This document shows, piece by piece, positions 11,208 through 20,580 of a stretch of DNA of 64,000 nucleotides. Numbering within the stretch: the stretch's first letter is position 1; each line of letters begins with the position of its first letter. The notes beneath the pieces are model-generated. The model was not told the DNA's origin, ran no database searches, and was given only the letters and a program-made list of their open reading frames with translations. The DNA comes from Ruegeria sp. YS9. GTDB lineage: Bacteria; Pseudomonadota; Alphaproteobacteria; Rhodobacterales; Rhodobacteraceae. The position numbers were made by a program, and so were the translations under genes. The stretch lies in contig NZ_CP102409.1 of NCBI RefSeq assembly GCF_024628725.1, positions 1,459,001-1,523,000 on the forward strand, written 5' to 3'.

Positions 11208-11963
11208 ATGCCGGACGCTGGCCCCTCGTTCACGATCAAATTGGCAGAAACCCAGGACGAACTGCGCGCCGCGCAGCGGTTGCGCTATGACGTGTTTGTG
11301 CGTGAACTCGGCGGCGGGGGTGAGCTGATCGATCATGTGACCGGGCTGGAACGGGACCGGTTTGATCCCTATTTCGATCACATGCTGGCCATCGATGATG
11401 CGACCGGAGAAGTTGTCGGCGTTTACAGGCTGTTACCGGGGGATCGCGCCGCTGACTTGGGGCAGTTTTATTCCGAGGACGAATACGATCTGAGCGTTCT
11501 CAAGCAAAGTGGCCGCAAGTTGCTGGAACTGGGCCGGTCCTGCCTGCACAGGGACTACCGGGGCGGTACGGCCATGTATCATCTCTGGAATGGTCTCTCT
11601 CGGTATGTGGCCGAACGTCAGATCGAAGTTCTGTTCGGCGTCGCCAGTTTTCATGGCACGGATGTGCAGGAACTGGCCCAGCCATTGTCCATGCTGCATC
11701 ACAATCATCTGGCACCGCCAGACCTGCGGGTGAGGGCTCAGCCGAGCGTGTTTCAGACCATGGATCTTGTCGCACCGGACGGGCTGGATCGCCGCCGCGC
11801 CATGGTGCAGGTTCCGGCCCTGATCAAAGCCTATCTGAGGCTTGGCGGTTTTGTGGGTGAAGGGGCGTTCATCGATCATACCTTCAATACCACCGATGTG
11901 TGCCTGATCCTGGATACGACCCGTATGAACGAGCGGCAGAAGCGCATCTATGGCGGGGCTTGA
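11208..11963 (+). CDS. olsB: Ornithine N-alpha-acyltransferase OlsB
   Basis: A GNAT-fold acyltransferase that transfers a 3-hydroxyacyl group from acyl-ACP to ornithine, giving lyso-ornithine lipid. The 251-residue sequence shows the OlsB/hemolysin-like pattern RLRYDVFVRELGGGG (about 24-38), VVGVYRLLP, LELGRSCLHRDYRGG and a C-terminal ICLIL-type strand followed by NERQKRIYGG. The following gene is the second enzyme, olsA, overlapping by 14 bases, which strongly supports the assignment. Ornithine lipids are phosphorus-free membrane lipids abundant in roseobacters. Confidence 0.88.
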   Translation: MPDAGPSFTIKLAETQDELRAAQRLRYDVFVRELGGGGELIDHVTGLERDRFDPYFDHMLAIDDATGEVVGVYRLLPGDRAADLGQFYSEDEYDLSVLKQSGRKLLELGRSCLHRDYRGGTAMYHLWNGLSRYVAERQIEVLFGVASFHGTDVQELAQPLSMLHHNHLAPPDLRVRAQPSVFQTMDLVAPDGLDRRRAMVQVPALIKAYLRLGGFVGEGAFIDHTFNTTDVCLILDTTRMNERQKRIYGGA

Positions 11964-12804
11964 TCCGGTGAATGATCCGCTTTGGAACAGTGAGGATGCG
12001 CCGGATCCGATCGAACTGGGTTTTGTCGGCTGGATTCTTGTGATCCTGAGGGGCTTGCCCCTGGCCATCCTTGTGTTCGGTGGGCTGCTTGTTCTGTTGG
12101 CCATTCGACTGATCGAGCTGCCGCTTTGTGGCGTTCGACGCCCTGTCACACCGTTCATCAGCCAGTTCGTGTGCCGAAACGCGTTCCGAATCCTAGGAAT
12201 CGGATTCCGCTGCTCGGGTGCGTTGATGAAGGAACACGGCGCAGTTGTTGCCAACCACACATCCTGGCTGGATATCTTTGCCCTGAACGCCCGCAAAAGG
12301 GTCTACTTCGTGTCCAAGGCAGAAGTCGCAAACTGGCCGGGTATCGGATGGTTGGCACGGGCCACCGGAACCGTATTCATCGAGCGGGATCGCAAAAAGG
12401 CGCGCGAGCAGACGGCGATCTTCGAAGAACGTCTGAAGGCCGGACATAAACTGTTGTTTTTCCCCGAGGGCACCTCGACCGACGGATTGCGCGTTTTGCC
12501 ATTCAAAACAACGCTCTTTGCCGCTTTCTTCGCGGATGAATTGCGGGGTTTCATGTATGTGCAACCGGTCTCGGTGATTTTCCACGCGCCGAAAGGTCAG
12601 CCTGACCGGTTCTATGGCTGGTGGGGCGATATGGATTTCGCGCCCCATCTGCTCAAGACATTGGGCGCGCGCAGGCAGGGGTCCGTTGAACTGATCTATC
12701 ACTCTCCCGCCCGGGTCAGGGATTTCGCCAACCGCAAGGAACTGGCGGCCCATTGCGAGGCGGCAGTGCGCCACGCGCATGCATTGGCGCGGCTTGAAAA
12801 ATAA
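11950..12804 (+). CDS. olsA: Lyso-ornithine lipid O-acyltransferase OlsA
   Basis: A PlsC-type 1-acyl acyltransferase of 284 residues that adds the second acyl chain to lyso-ornithine lipid. It has an N-terminal membrane segment (about 24-52), the catalytic HX4D motif NHTSWLDIF near residue 100, and the acceptor-binding FPEGTSTDG near 173. The ATG lies within the end of olsB, so translation is coupled. A phosphatidate-forming PlsC is the alternative, but linkage to olsB favours OlsA. Confidence 0.87.
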   Translation: MAGLDPVNDPLWNSEDAPDPIELGFVGWILVILRGLPLAILVFGGLLVLLAIRLIELPLCGVRRPVTPFISQFVCRNAFRILGIGFRCSGALMKEHGAVVANHTSWLDIFALNARKRVYFVSKAEVANWPGIGWLARATGTVFIERDRKKAREQTAIFEERLKAGHKLLFFPEGTSTDGLRVLPFKTTLFAAFFADELRGFMYVQPVSVIFHAPKGQPDRFYGWWGDMDFAPHLLKTLGARRQGSVELIYHSPARVRDFANRKELAAHCEAAVRHAHALARLEK

Positions 12805-12815
12805 GGCTTTGACCC

Positions 12816-12844
12816 TTGCACTGCCTTTAAACCTGCCGTATACG
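12816..12844 (+). promoter_or_regulatory. Probable promoter of rpsB-tsf
   Basis: TTGCAC, a 17-base spacer and TATACG start just past olsA. The resulting leader of about 120 bases contains an inverted repeat near 12856-12873 (AAACCCGC...GGGTTT), a candidate autoregulatory target as in other rpsB leaders. Confidence 0.5.
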
Positions 12845-12970
12845 CGCGCCATTCAAACCCGCAGGCGGGGTTTGGGCCTTGTAGGGGAGACATCCCTATC
12901 TGGCCCGCCGGTTGGAGCATTCGCTTCTTTCACCCCCGCCGAGGCGTAAACCGGAAAAGGAAAACATAGC

Positions 12971-13771
12971 ATGGCTCTTCCCGAGTTCACCATGCGTCAG
13001 CTGCTGGAAGCTGGCGTGCACTTCGGTCACCAGACACAGCGTTGGAATCCCCGCATGGGCCCGTTCATCTACGGCTCGCGCAATGGCATCCACATCATGG
13101 ACCTGACCCAGACCGTTCCGATGCTGGATCAGGCTCTGCAGGCTGTTCGTGACACCGTCGCAAAAGGTGGCCGCGTTTTGTTCGTTGGTACCAAGCGTCA
13201 GGCTGCTGGCCCGATCGCTGAAGCCGCTGAAAAGTCGGCTCAGTACTACATGAACCACCGCTGGCTGGGCGGCACGTTGACCAACTGGAAAACCGTTTCC
13301 CAGTCGATCAACCGTCTGAACCAGATCGACGAAGCCATGGAATCGGGCGCCGAAGGCCTGACCAAGAAAGAGCGTCTGGGCATGGAGCGTGACCAGGCTA
13401 AGCTGCAGGCGTCGCTGGGCGGTATCCGCGAGATGGGCGGCGTTCCTGATCTGCTGTTCGTCATCGACGTTAAAAAAGAAGCACTGGCGATCGCCGAAGC
13501 CAACAAGCTGGGTATCCCGGTAGTGGCTGTTGTCGACACCAACTGCTCGCCCGACGGCGTTGACTACATCATCCCCGGCAACGACGACGCAGCCCGTGCC
13601 ATCGCTCTGTACTGCGACCTGGCCGCGCGTGCCGCTCTGGACGGTATGACCGCTCAGATGGGTGCAGCAGGCGTTGACCTGGGCGCGTTCGAAGAAGCTC
13701 CGGTTGAGGAAGTGGTTGCTGAAGAAGCACCCGCAGAAGAAGCCGCACCGGAAGCCAAAGCCGAAGCGTAA
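12971..13771 (+). CDS. rpsB: 30S ribosomal protein S2
   Basis: A 266-residue S2. It begins [20 protein letters not shown] and has [19 protein letters not shown] and [15 protein letters not shown]. An Ala/Glu-rich tail after about residue 225 ([26 protein letters not shown]) extends beyond the E. coli protein, as usual in this order. GGAAAAGGAAA precedes the start. Cotranscribed with tsf through a hairpin-containing spacer. Confidence 0.98.
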   Translation: MALPEFTMRQLLEAGVHFGHQTQRWNPRMGPFIYGSRNGIHIMDLTQTVPMLDQALQAVRDTVAKGGRVLFVGTKRQAAGPIAEAAEKSAQYYMNHRWLGGTLTNWKTVSQSINRLNQIDEAMESGAEGLTKKERLGMERDQAKLQASLGGIREMGGVPDLLFVIDVKKEALAIAEANKLGIPVVAVVDTNCSPDGVDYIIPGNDDAARAIALYCDLAARAALDGMTAQMGAAGVDLGAFEEAPVEEVVAEEAPAEEAAPEAKAEA

Positions 13772-13796
13772 GCTGCCCGTCACGTAAATGACATAT

Positions 13797-13817
13797 GGGG
13801 CAGGGTAGACCTGCCCC
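13797..13817 (+). promoter_or_regulatory. Intercistronic hairpin between rpsB and tsf
   Basis: A perfect 8-bp stem (GGGGCAGG / CCTGCCCC) with a 5-base loop and no T run. It could be a partial attenuator or an RNA-stability element setting the rpsB:tsf ratio. Confidence 0.55.
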
Positions 13818-13847
13818 AATTCCGTTTGAATTGAGGAGAGCCTAAAG

Positions 13848-14723
13848 ATGGCAATCACAGCAGCAATGGTTAAAGAACTGCGCGACTCGACCGGCGCAGG
13901 CATGATGGACGCGAAAAAAGCGCTGACTGAAACCGGCGGCAACATGGATGAAGCCGTTGACTGGCTGCGCACCAAAGGTCTGGCCAAGGCGGCCAAGAAA
14001 TCGGGCCGTACCGCAGCAGAAGGTCTGGTTGCAGTCCACGTCGATGGCGGCAACGGTGTAGCTGTTGAAGTGAACTCGGAAACCGATTTCGTCGCGAAAA
14101 ACGCCGAGTTCCAGGAAATGGTCGGCAAGATTGCTTACGCGGCTGAAGGCGTAGACAACGTAGAAGAGCTGCTGGCAGCTGATCTGGGCGGCAAATCCGT
14201 CGCCGACACCCTGACCGACAAGATCGCCACCATCGGTGAAAACATGTCGGTGCGTCGCATGGCGAAACTGTCGGGCGACACCGTCGTGTCCTACGTCCAC
14301 AATGCGGCCACCAACGGCATGGGCAAAATCGGCGTTCTGGTTGCTTTGACCGGTGGCGACGAGGCAATCGGCAAGCAGGTTGCAATGCACATCGCGGCCG
14401 TGAACCCGGCGGCCCTGTCCGAAGCAGACATGGACCCGGCAGTTGTCGAGAAAGAAAAGCAGGTCCAGATGGACATCGCCCGCGAATCCGGCAAGCCGGA
14501 GCAGGTGATCGAAAAGATGATCGAAGGCCGTATGAAGAAATTCGTCGCGGAATCGACTCTGCTGAACCAGCAATTTGTCGTGAACCCTGACCTGACCGTC
14601 GAAGCAGCGGCCAAGGAAGCAGGCGCGACCATCACCGGCTTCATCCGTCTGGAAGTTGGCGAAGGCATCGTGGTTGAAAAAGAAGATTTCGCCGCCGAAG
14701 TCGCCAAAGCCGCGCAAGGCTAA
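13848..14723 (+). CDS. tsf: Translation elongation factor Ts
   Basis: The nucleotide-exchange factor for EF-Tu, 291 residues. The N-terminal UBA-like module is [21 protein letters not shown]..., with the TDFVAKN motif near residue 80 ([13 protein letters not shown]). Two core subdomains follow. GAGGAGAGC precedes the ATG. It ends the operon at a strong terminator. Confidence 0.98.
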   Translation: MAITAAMVKELRDSTGAGMMDAKKALTETGGNMDEAVDWLRTKGLAKAAKKSGRTAAEGLVAVHVDGGNGVAVEVNSETDFVAKNAEFQEMVGKIAYAAEGVDNVEELLAADLGGKSVADTLTDKIATIGENMSVRRMAKLSGDTVVSYVHNAATNGMGKIGVLVALTGGDEAIGKQVAMHIAAVNPAALSEADMDPAVVEKEKQVQMDIARESGKPEQVIEKMIEGRMKKFVAESTLLNQQFVVNPDLTVEAAAKEAGATITGFIRLEVGEGIVVEKEDFAAEVAKAAQG

Positions 14724-14771
14724 AAGGGCACAGGGAAAGAACCGGCAACGGCCTTTCCCAACAAATCTATA

Positions 14772-14799
14772 GGGTTACGCACTGCGTAACCCTTTTTTT
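14772..14799 (+). terminator. Rho-independent terminator of rpsB-tsf
   Basis: GGGTTACGC / GCGTAACCC with a 3-base ACT loop, followed by seven T. Confidence 0.93.
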
Positions 14800-15090
14800 C
14801 TGCCATCGGCGGATTTCAAAATTCTGAAATGTAGAGAAGAATTGGAGGGCCCCGCATGATGGGGATGGTCGAGGCCCCCCAAAATTCCGACACCGGCACG
14901 CGGACGAATAGGCGCCCCCTTGTCAGATTGATCGGAGAGCTTTGTTATTGCAAAGATCCAATCCAATGTTCCCTGGCTAAAGCCACCACTCACGGAACAC
15001 TCTCACTTTGCAACTTTTAGGATTGGTTTGAAAAGTAGTGATTTCCTTACCTAGGGTAAACTGACGCGGGATAGCGTCAAAATATTGCGG
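14800..15090 (+). other. Gene-free interval between tsf terminator and LuxR-type gene
   Basis: Lower G+C than its surroundings. It holds a 72-codon minus-strand open frame (14775-14993) with no ribosome site, overlapping the terminator, which I do not accept as a gene. A GGGGCC-type run at 14848-14880 forms a weak inverted repeat (GAGGGCCCCGC...CGAGGCCCCCC). No promoter, tRNA or repeat array is seen. Confidence 0.5.
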
Positions 15091-15846
15091 TTATGCTTCC
15101 ATAATGAACATCTGGTTGTGCAGTGACGCCTTGAGAACCGCTTGCGCCGTCGTTTCGACCGAAAGAGCTTCGCGCGCGAGTCGCAGGTGCTTTTCTACCG
15201 TTGCCGATGTCAGTCCCATCAACAGCGCGATATCCTGAGTGGTTTTCCCGTCACCAACCCATTGCAGAGCTTCGCGTTGACGTTTGGTCAGTGCCCGGTT
15301 CGGCGGATGGAACGGCAATGTCAGGATTTTCAGGTGGACGACATTGTTCATGAGCAAAATGTCGTCGCCGTGCTCTTCCCAGACCGCATCCACATCTTCC
15401 TGGCTGAGCCCATTGGCGGCCGACAGAGAAATCGCCCCTTTCGAGCGCATGGAAACCGAGTTGAAGCTGACGGTATAGCCGGAAACCACGCCCATGGATT
15501 TGTTGAACTCGAAAACTTCGCGCTCCTTGGCGGTCATCGTTCCGCCCGAGTTCATCTCCTGCAACATTTTCCAGCTGGCGGCGCCTTCGTTGTCCAATGC
15601 CCACTTCAACATCGGAGCGTGAAAATACAGACCATCCTTGAGGAATCCGTCCACATAAGCCCGTTTGTGGTTCGTCAGGATTACGAAATCTTCCGGATCA
15701 CCCAGAGACGTCTCTGTCCGGTATTGCGTGTACCCATAGATCAGGCGGGTAAATCCGAACTCGGCCATTTTGCGGCAATGAGCATCCCAAAGGTCTTCCA
15801 GGGTTTTGGTGTAGCTGACAAACCGAAGATATTCCTTGAGCTTCAT
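15091..15846 (-). CDS. LuxR-family regulator with degenerate autoinducer-binding domain
   Basis: A 251-residue regulator. It has an N-terminal autoinducer-binding-type domain (about 10-165) and a C-terminal GerE helix-turn-helix (about 185-245: LTKRQREALQWV, IALLMGLTSATVEKHLRLA). Counting back from conserved Trp92, the positions equivalent to TraR/LuxR Trp57, Tyr61 and Asp70 are Tyr64, Phe68 and Ala77, while Pro78 and Trp92 are kept. Loss of the Asp makes canonical acyl-homoserine-lactone binding doubtful. No luxI-type synthase is in the window, so it looks like a LuxR solo. Its ATG overlaps the aroQ stop as ATGA, so it is translationally coupled to aroQ. The ligand and targets are unknown. 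Confidence 0.9.
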   Translation of the reverse strand: MKLKEYLRFVSYTKTLEDLWDAHCRKMAEFGFTRLIYGYTQYRTETSLGDPEDFVILTNHKRAYVDGFLKDGLYFHAPMLKWALDNEGAASWKMLQEMNSGGTMTAKEREVFEFNKSMGVVSGYTVSFNSVSMRSKGAISLSAANGLSQEDVDAVWEEHGDDILLMNNVVHLKILTLPFHPPNRALTKRQREALQWVGDGKTTQDIALLMGLTSATVEKHLRLAREALSVETTAQAVLKASLHNQMFIMEA

Positions 15847-16292
15847 GTCGTGTTGCCCGCTTTCAGATGAGCCGCGAGCGCGTCCAGCGCGAGGATATAG
15901 CTTTGGGCACCGAAGCCACAGATCTGACCCAATGCGACAGGGGCTACGTAGGACCTGTGCCGGAAGGCTTCTCGGGCATGAATGTTGGAGAGATGCACTT
16001 CGACAACCGGCAACTCTACAGATGCAATGGCATCCATGAGGGCAATCGACGTATGCGTGAATGCCCCTGCGTTCAGTACCAGCCCGCTTTGCACACCACG
16101 GGCCGCATGAATGGCGTCAAGCAGCACACCTTCGTGATTGGATTGCAGATGCGTTACATCAAGCCCTATGGACGCCCCATGCTGAACGCAGCGGTCCTCG
16201 ATCATGTGCAATGTTGTGTCGCCGTAAACCTCGGGCTGCCGTGTACCAAGCAGATTGAGGTTAGGGCCATTCAATACCAAGACGTTATGCAT
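15843..16292 (-). CDS. aroQ: Type II 3-dehydroquinate dehydratase
   Basis: The third step of the shikimate pathway, a dodecameric type II enzyme of 149 residues. LNGPNLNLLGTRQPEVYG at 7-24 contains the catalytic Tyr23 and Arg18. Further motifs are QSNHEG near 50 and NAGAFTHTS, VEVHLSNIHAREAFRH near 100. Length is normal for the family. It is the first gene of a two-gene unit whose second gene is the LuxR-type regulator, coupled through ATGA. Confidence 0.97.
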   Translation of the reverse strand: MHNVLVLNGPNLNLLGTRQPEVYGDTTLHMIEDRCVQHGASIGLDVTHLQSNHEGVLLDAIHAARGVQSGLVLNAGAFTHTSIALMDAIASVELPVVEVHLSNIHAREAFRHRSYVAPVALGQICGFGAQSYILALDALAAHLKAGNTT

Positions 16293-16749
16293 GTTTTCAC
16301 GATCCCCATACTATGGTTCATAGACGCGAAAAGGCCGGGTTGTCTACCTGACATTAACGGATTGAATACAGACAGGTGCCAGGAAAACAGAACTTGTGAT
16401 GGAAGAGAAAACCATCTTCAGTCATTCGGCATGACGATACCGCACGTCCGTTTGGAATTGGGCCGTATATTTACGTCCGTTTTTCGTTTTTGGGAAAACA
16501 GAATTTCAGGCGCATTGCCGTCAAGTTCACGATCTGAAAACAGGAACTGTCCGGGGGTCTCGCTCGGCCCCTTGCGACGCTGAGTAATACTTGCAAACCG
16601 TCTCTGATGCGATTGTAGATTGTCGTGTGAAGTTTTGGTGCAACCCGGGTTCGTGTCAACGCAGCGGGCGGCTGATTGCCGCAAAGACGATAAGGCTTTG
16701 AACCGGGTCGGAATGCAAACGAAATCAGATTTGGCAGAGGAACACGACA
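16293..16749 (+). other. Gene-free interval upstream of SDR gene
   Basis: 457 bases with no frame of convincing codon use on either strand. It must contain the aroQ promoter (reading left) and the SDR promoter (reading right). A long minus-strand open frame over 16418-16792 has no ribosome site, runs into the SDR gene and is rejected. Nothing else is seen. Confidence 0.5.
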
Positions 16750-17568
16750 ATGACCCCGGATACCCTTTTCTCGCTGCCCGGCAAAACCGCATTGGTAACA
16801 GGCGGCGCCACGGGTATCGGTCGAATGGCCGCTGAAGCGCTGGTCAGGGCCGGTGCGCGTGTTTTGATTGCCTCCCGAAACGGGGACGCGTGTGTCGCGG
16901 CCGCCGCCGAGTTGAATGCGCTGGAGGCACCGGGAAGTGCCGAGGGGTTTGCCGGAGACATCGGCAGCGAGGCAAGTATCGCCAAACTGGTTTCAGACAT
17001 TCAGGACCGAACGGAAAGGCTTGATATTCTTATGAATAACTCTGGCGTGACCTGGGGTGCACCCTTGGGGCAGTTTCCGTATGACGCGTGGGACAAGGTG
17101 ATGTCGGTCAACGTGGCCGGGGTTTTCGAGCTTACCCAGAGGTTGCTGCCGATGTTGATGCAATCCGGAACCGCAGACGATCCGGCCAGGGTCGTGAATG
17201 TCGGGTCCGTGATGGGAGAGGTTCCCATGGGGGATGGCGCCTACAGCTATTCAGCCTCGAAGGCTGCGGTTCTGCATCTGACGAAAATCATGGCCAAGGA
17301 ACTGTCGCCTTACCACGTGACGGTCAACGCGCTGGCTCCGGGGCCGTTCGTATCGCGGATGACGGCCTTTGCTACGGCGGATGAGGACAAGCGTGAAAAG
17401 GTCGGCAAGTCAGTGCCGCTTGGGCGCGTCGGCTGTGATGAAGATATAGCGGGATGTGTTCTGTTTCTGTGCGGACGCGGCGGCAGTTACGTAACCGGTT
17501 CGATTATCCCGGTTTCCGGTGGGATCAACGTAGTTACGTCGGGCAACATCTTTGCCGAAGCCTTCTAA
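16750..17568 (+). CDS. Short-chain dehydrogenase/reductase
   Basis: A 272-residue NAD(P)-dependent classical SDR. It has the cofactor motif TGGATGIG at 17-24, NNSG near residue 97, a Ser of the triad in VNVGSVMGE, and the Tyr167/Lys171 pair in YSASK. The C-terminus ends GSIIPVSGGINVV, typical of the FabG-like and gluconate-type group. The leading residues MTPDTLFSLPGKTALVTG fit the family. AGAGGAACAC precedes the ATG. The substrate is not predictable and the gene stands alone. Confidence 0.9.
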   Translation: MTPDTLFSLPGKTALVTGGATGIGRMAAEALVRAGARVLIASRNGDACVAAAAELNALEAPGSAEGFAGDIGSEASIAKLVSDIQDRTERLDILMNNSGVTWGAPLGQFPYDAWDKVMSVNVAGVFELTQRLLPMLMQSGTADDPARVVNVGSVMGEVPMGDGAYSYSASKAAVLHLTKIMAKELSPYHVTVNALAPGPFVSRMTAFATADEDKREKVGKSVPLGRVGCDEDIAGCVLFLCGRGGSYVTGSIIPVSGGINVVTSGNIFAEAF

Positions 17569-17596
17569 GCCACGCTGCGGTCAGAGCTGAACCCGG

Positions 17597-18226
17597 TCAC
17601 AACGTGTTGGATTTGTGCCGTTTCTTGTGTTTCGACAGCTCAATTTCCAGGTTCGGCAAGCTGTTCTTGCCAAAGAACATTTCAGACCCGAAAAACAGGC
17701 TGGGAACGCCGAAAACGCCGCGGCGCACGAATGATTTGGTCTGATCCTTCAGGTCCTGTTTGATTTCAGGGCTTGTCATTGCCTCGCGCAGCTTGCGAAC
17801 CGGCAGTTCGTTTTCTTGCAGAATATCGACGAGAACAGCCAACTCGTCAGCTTTTTGTCCATGCACCCAAATCGCATCAAAAACGGCGCTTATATATCTA
17901 TTTTCCCATGATTTTCCTCTGGCAAAGTGGGCGCCCCGCATCGCAAATTTCGTATTGATCGGAAAATGCGGGCTCATGTGAAAGCTCAGCCCGCGACGTC
18001 GCGCGAACCGATGCAAGTCATGGGTAAGATAGGCGGTTTTCTGACGGTTCTCGGAAAACGCCTGAAACGGGCTCTGGTTGTGCGTTGCCTTGAAAACAAC
18101 AGGCAGAAGGACAGGGGAATACGTGATCCTGGCATTATTCCGCGCGGCCAGTTCTGGCAGCATCTTGTGGGCCAGAAAGGCATTCGGGCTGCAAAAATCG
18201 TAAACGAAATCTATGTTTTGCGTCAT
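17597..18226 (-). CDS. 2-hydroxychromene-2-carboxylate isomerase-like (DsbA-fold) protein
   Basis: A 209-residue protein of the DsbA/kappa-GST thioredoxin fold. It opens NIDFVYDFCSPNAFLAHKMLPELAAR, where FCSPNAF replaces the SPYAF/SPWSY motif that contacts glutathione in HCCA isomerases, and ends with GVFGVPSLFFGSEMFFG containing the family cis-Pro (VP). It lacks a CXXC dithiol, so it is not an oxidoreductase of the DsbA type. A glutathione-dependent isomerase acting in the cytosol is the likely class. The natural substrate is open. GGAGGAAC precedes the ATG. Confidence 0.82.
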   Translation of the reverse strand: MTQNIDFVYDFCSPNAFLAHKMLPELAARNNARITYSPVLLPVVFKATHNQSPFQAFSENRQKTAYLTHDLHRFARRRGLSFHMSPHFPINTKFAMRGAHFARGKSWENRYISAVFDAIWVHGQKADELAVLVDILQENELPVRKLREAMTSPEIKQDLKDQTKSFVRRGVFGVPSLFFGSEMFFGKNSLPNLEIELSKHKKRHKSNTL

Positions 18227-18426
18227 GATGTTCCTCCAGGCCGGTCCGACATGACCCCATCCAACAATTTACAAGCGAATCTGTATCGGTTTCATTGTAT
18301 CACCTGGATGAAAGGCGTGCCTCTTGGCTCTGCTTGTATAACCATTCATTTCAGCCCGGGTTTTGCTGTTGTTTCAGGCCCCACGCACGCACGATATTAG
18401 TCAACTTCTGGTGGAACTCAAAAAAA

Positions 18427-19659
18427 ATGCTTCGAAAACAAGCCATGTTCGATGAAACGCGTCTGAACCGGATTCGTATCTGGATGGACCGCTATGTTGA
18501 TCAGCGTAAATACGCGGGCTCGTCCTTTTTGCTGAAGCACAAAGGGGATGAGGTCTTTTTCCACTCCAGCGGTCTTCGAAATCTGGAAGAGGCTCTGCCG
18601 TTCCAACGCGACACGCTGGTGCGCATCTACTCGATGACCAAACCCGTCACCTCTGTTGCCTTGATGATTTTGGCGGAACGTGGACTGTTTCACCTCGATG
18701 CGCCTCTGTCCGATTTCCTGCCCGAATTCAATCAGATGCAGGCTCTGGCGCCCGGCGCGGAAAGGCTGGATCAAACCGAAGACGCAGCCCCCCCAACTCT
18801 ACATCAGTTACTCACCCACACCAGTGGTCTCAGCTATCCGTTCAACCCCGGGATACTGCCGGAGGCGATGGATGAAAAGGGTCTTATCTTCAAACCGGAT
18901 CAAGGGCCTCTGAAAGATCGCGTACTTGACCTGGCAGAGTTACCTTTGGCATTCCAGCCCGGAACACGGTGGGAATACTCTGTCGGAACCGACGTGCTTG
19001 GGCGCGTTGTCGAAGTCGTCTCGGGACAGACCCTGGAACAATTCTTCCGGCAGGAAATCTTGGCGCCCCTCGAGATGGGCGAAACCGGGTTTTCGGTACC
19101 AGCCGGGGCAGGGGACCGGTTCGCATCCCTTTACACGCCGCTGGCCGGCGACGCGATGGCGTTGAACTCGCTTGACCAAGGAAGTGATCCACTACGATTG
19201 ATCGATTCTTACAAGAGCTCGCCATTCGAGAACGCGACGACCTTTTCAGGAGGCGGCGGGCTGGTGTCCACAATCGACGACTATGCCAAATTCGTCGAGA
19301 TGCTACGTAATCGAGGGGCCGGAAATGGCCATCAATTGCTTGGTCCAAAAACAGTGGACTTCATGATGCACAACCACTTGCCGGGTGATATCGCCTCGAT
19401 GGGTCCAAAGAGCTTTGCAGAACAGCCGATGGAAGGCATGGGGTTTGGCCTTGCCGGATCGATTGTTCTGAATCCGGGTCGGGTGCGTGTGCCCGGTTCC
19501 GTTGGTGATTTCAGTTGGGGTGGCATGGCCTCGACCTATTTCTGGATCGACTGGCAGAACGACCTGACGGCTGTGTTCTTCACGCAACTGTCGCCGTCCA
19601 GTTCTTATCCATCCCGGGCTGAACTCAAGGCATTGGTGCACGCCGCCATGATTGAATGA
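18427..19659 (+). CDS. Serine hydrolase of the beta-lactamase/class C esterase family
   Basis: A 410-residue protein of the beta-lactamase-related (AmpC/EstB) fold. The nucleophile motif is Ser69-Met-Thr-Lys72 in RIYSMTKPVTS. The second motif is YS(V) in WEYSVGTDVLGRVVE. A late FSWGGMASTYFWID supplies the third element in place of KTG. No signal peptide follows the chosen ATG at 18427, so it looks cytosolic. A slightly shorter start at 18445 is possible. Members are mostly esterases or transesterases and penicillinase activity is unlikely. The substrate is unknown. Confidence 0.88.
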   Translation: MLRKQAMFDETRLNRIRIWMDRYVDQRKYAGSSFLLKHKGDEVFFHSSGLRNLEEALPFQRDTLVRIYSMTKPVTSVALMILAERGLFHLDAPLSDFLPEFNQMQALAPGAERLDQTEDAAPPTLHQLLTHTSGLSYPFNPGILPEAMDEKGLIFKPDQGPLKDRVLDLAELPLAFQPGTRWEYSVGTDVLGRVVEVVSGQTLEQFFRQEILAPLEMGETGFSVPAGAGDRFASLYTPLAGDAMALNSLDQGSDPLRLIDSYKSSPFENATTFSGGGGLVSTIDDYAKFVEMLRNRGAGNGHQLLGPKTVDFMMHNHLPGDIASMGPKSFAEQPMEGMGFGLAGSIVLNPGRVRVPGSVGDFSWGGMASTYFWIDWQNDLTAVFFTQLSPSSSYPSRAELKALVHAAMIE

Positions 19660-19710
19660 TCTTGCTCAGGCTGATACCCGGGTTTCAAATAATCAGCCTG
19701 AGAGCAAACA

Positions 19711-20580
19711 ATGACCGAAGCGGAACGCATCTTACTGGATCTTCTGGATATCGAACGGCTTGAGGTCGATCTTTTCCGCGGCACAGGATCAGGTGGAGAA
19801 ACACCAACCCGGATTTTCGGCGGTCAGGTCATTGCGCAGGCCTTGGCCGCGGCGTACAGAACCGTGGAAGACCGGTTGTGCCATTCCCTGCACGCCTATT
19901 TCATCCGACCCGGAGACCCAGATAAACCCGTTATTTATCAAGTTGATAGGGCGCGTGACGGGGGGTCGTTCACTACCCGCCGCGTCGTTGCCATTCAGAA
20001 TGGCAAACAGATCCTGAACATGTCGGCATCCTTTCACGTTCAGGATGAAGGTTGGGATCATCAGCATCCGATGCCAACCGTGAATCCTCCGCAGACATAC
20101 CCATCCCGCTCCGAGCTCCGACAAGCATATGTAGATCGCGTGCCCGAAGGTTTTCGCGGTGAACTTCTGCGTGAACGCCCGATCGAAGTCCGCGAGGTGG
20201 ATCATCTGGATCCGTTCAACCCCGAAGTGTCAGACGACCGCAACCAGACATGGTTTCGCATGGCGGCCGCCGCGTCTGCGGATGCGAAAACTCAACATCT
20301 TCTGTTGGCCTATGCGTCGGATATGAACCTCATGTCGTCGGGCTTGCGACCTCACGGGCTGAGCTGGTTTTCGGGAGAGTTCAACGGCGCCAGCCTGGAC
20401 CATGCTCTGTGGTTTCATGCACCCGTTAAATTTCAGAACTGGCATCTGTATGTGATGGATTCTCCGTGGACGGGGCAGGGACGCAGCTTCAATCGTGGAT
20501 CGATCTATTCAGAAGACGGAACCCTTGTCGCGTCGGTGGCTCAGGAAGGTCTTATGCGGAAGGCGCAGGGAAAACGTTAA
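19711..20580 (+). CDS. tesB: Acyl-CoA thioesterase II
   Basis: A double-hotdog thioesterase of 289 residues that hydrolyses medium and long acyl-CoAs to free acids. The N-terminal hotdog contains FGGQVIAQALAAAYRT and SLHAYFIRPGDPDKPVIYQV, and GGSFTTRRVVAIQNG is the conserved substrate loop. The C-terminal hotdog has SLDHALWFHAP and ends GTLVASVAQEGLMR, carrying the expected catalytic Gln. Length is normal for TesB. Its end overlaps the convergent SDR by four bases. Confidence 0.95.
   Translation: MTEAERILLDLLDIERLEVDLFRGTGSGGETPTRIFGGQVIAQALAAAYRTVEDRLCHSLHAYFIRPGDPDKPVIYQVDRARDGGSFTTRRVVAIQNGKQILNMSASFHVQDEGWDHQHPMPTVNPPQTYPSRSELRQAYVDRVPEGFRGELLRERPIEVREVDHLDPFNPEVSDDRNQTWFRMAAAASADAKTQHLLLAYASDMNLMSSGLRPHGLSWFSGEFNGASLDHALWFHAPVKFQNWHLYVMDSPWTGQGRSFNRGSIYSEDGTLVASVAQEGLMRKAQGKR

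Noticed and set aside
14775..14993. A 72-codon minus-strand ORF after tsf
   Set aside because: Overlaps the tsf terminator, lacks a ribosome site and has no homology signal.
16418..16792. A 124-codon minus-strand ORF upstream of the SDR gene
   Set aside because: Runs into the SDR start, has no ribosome site, and shows composition unlike its neighbours.
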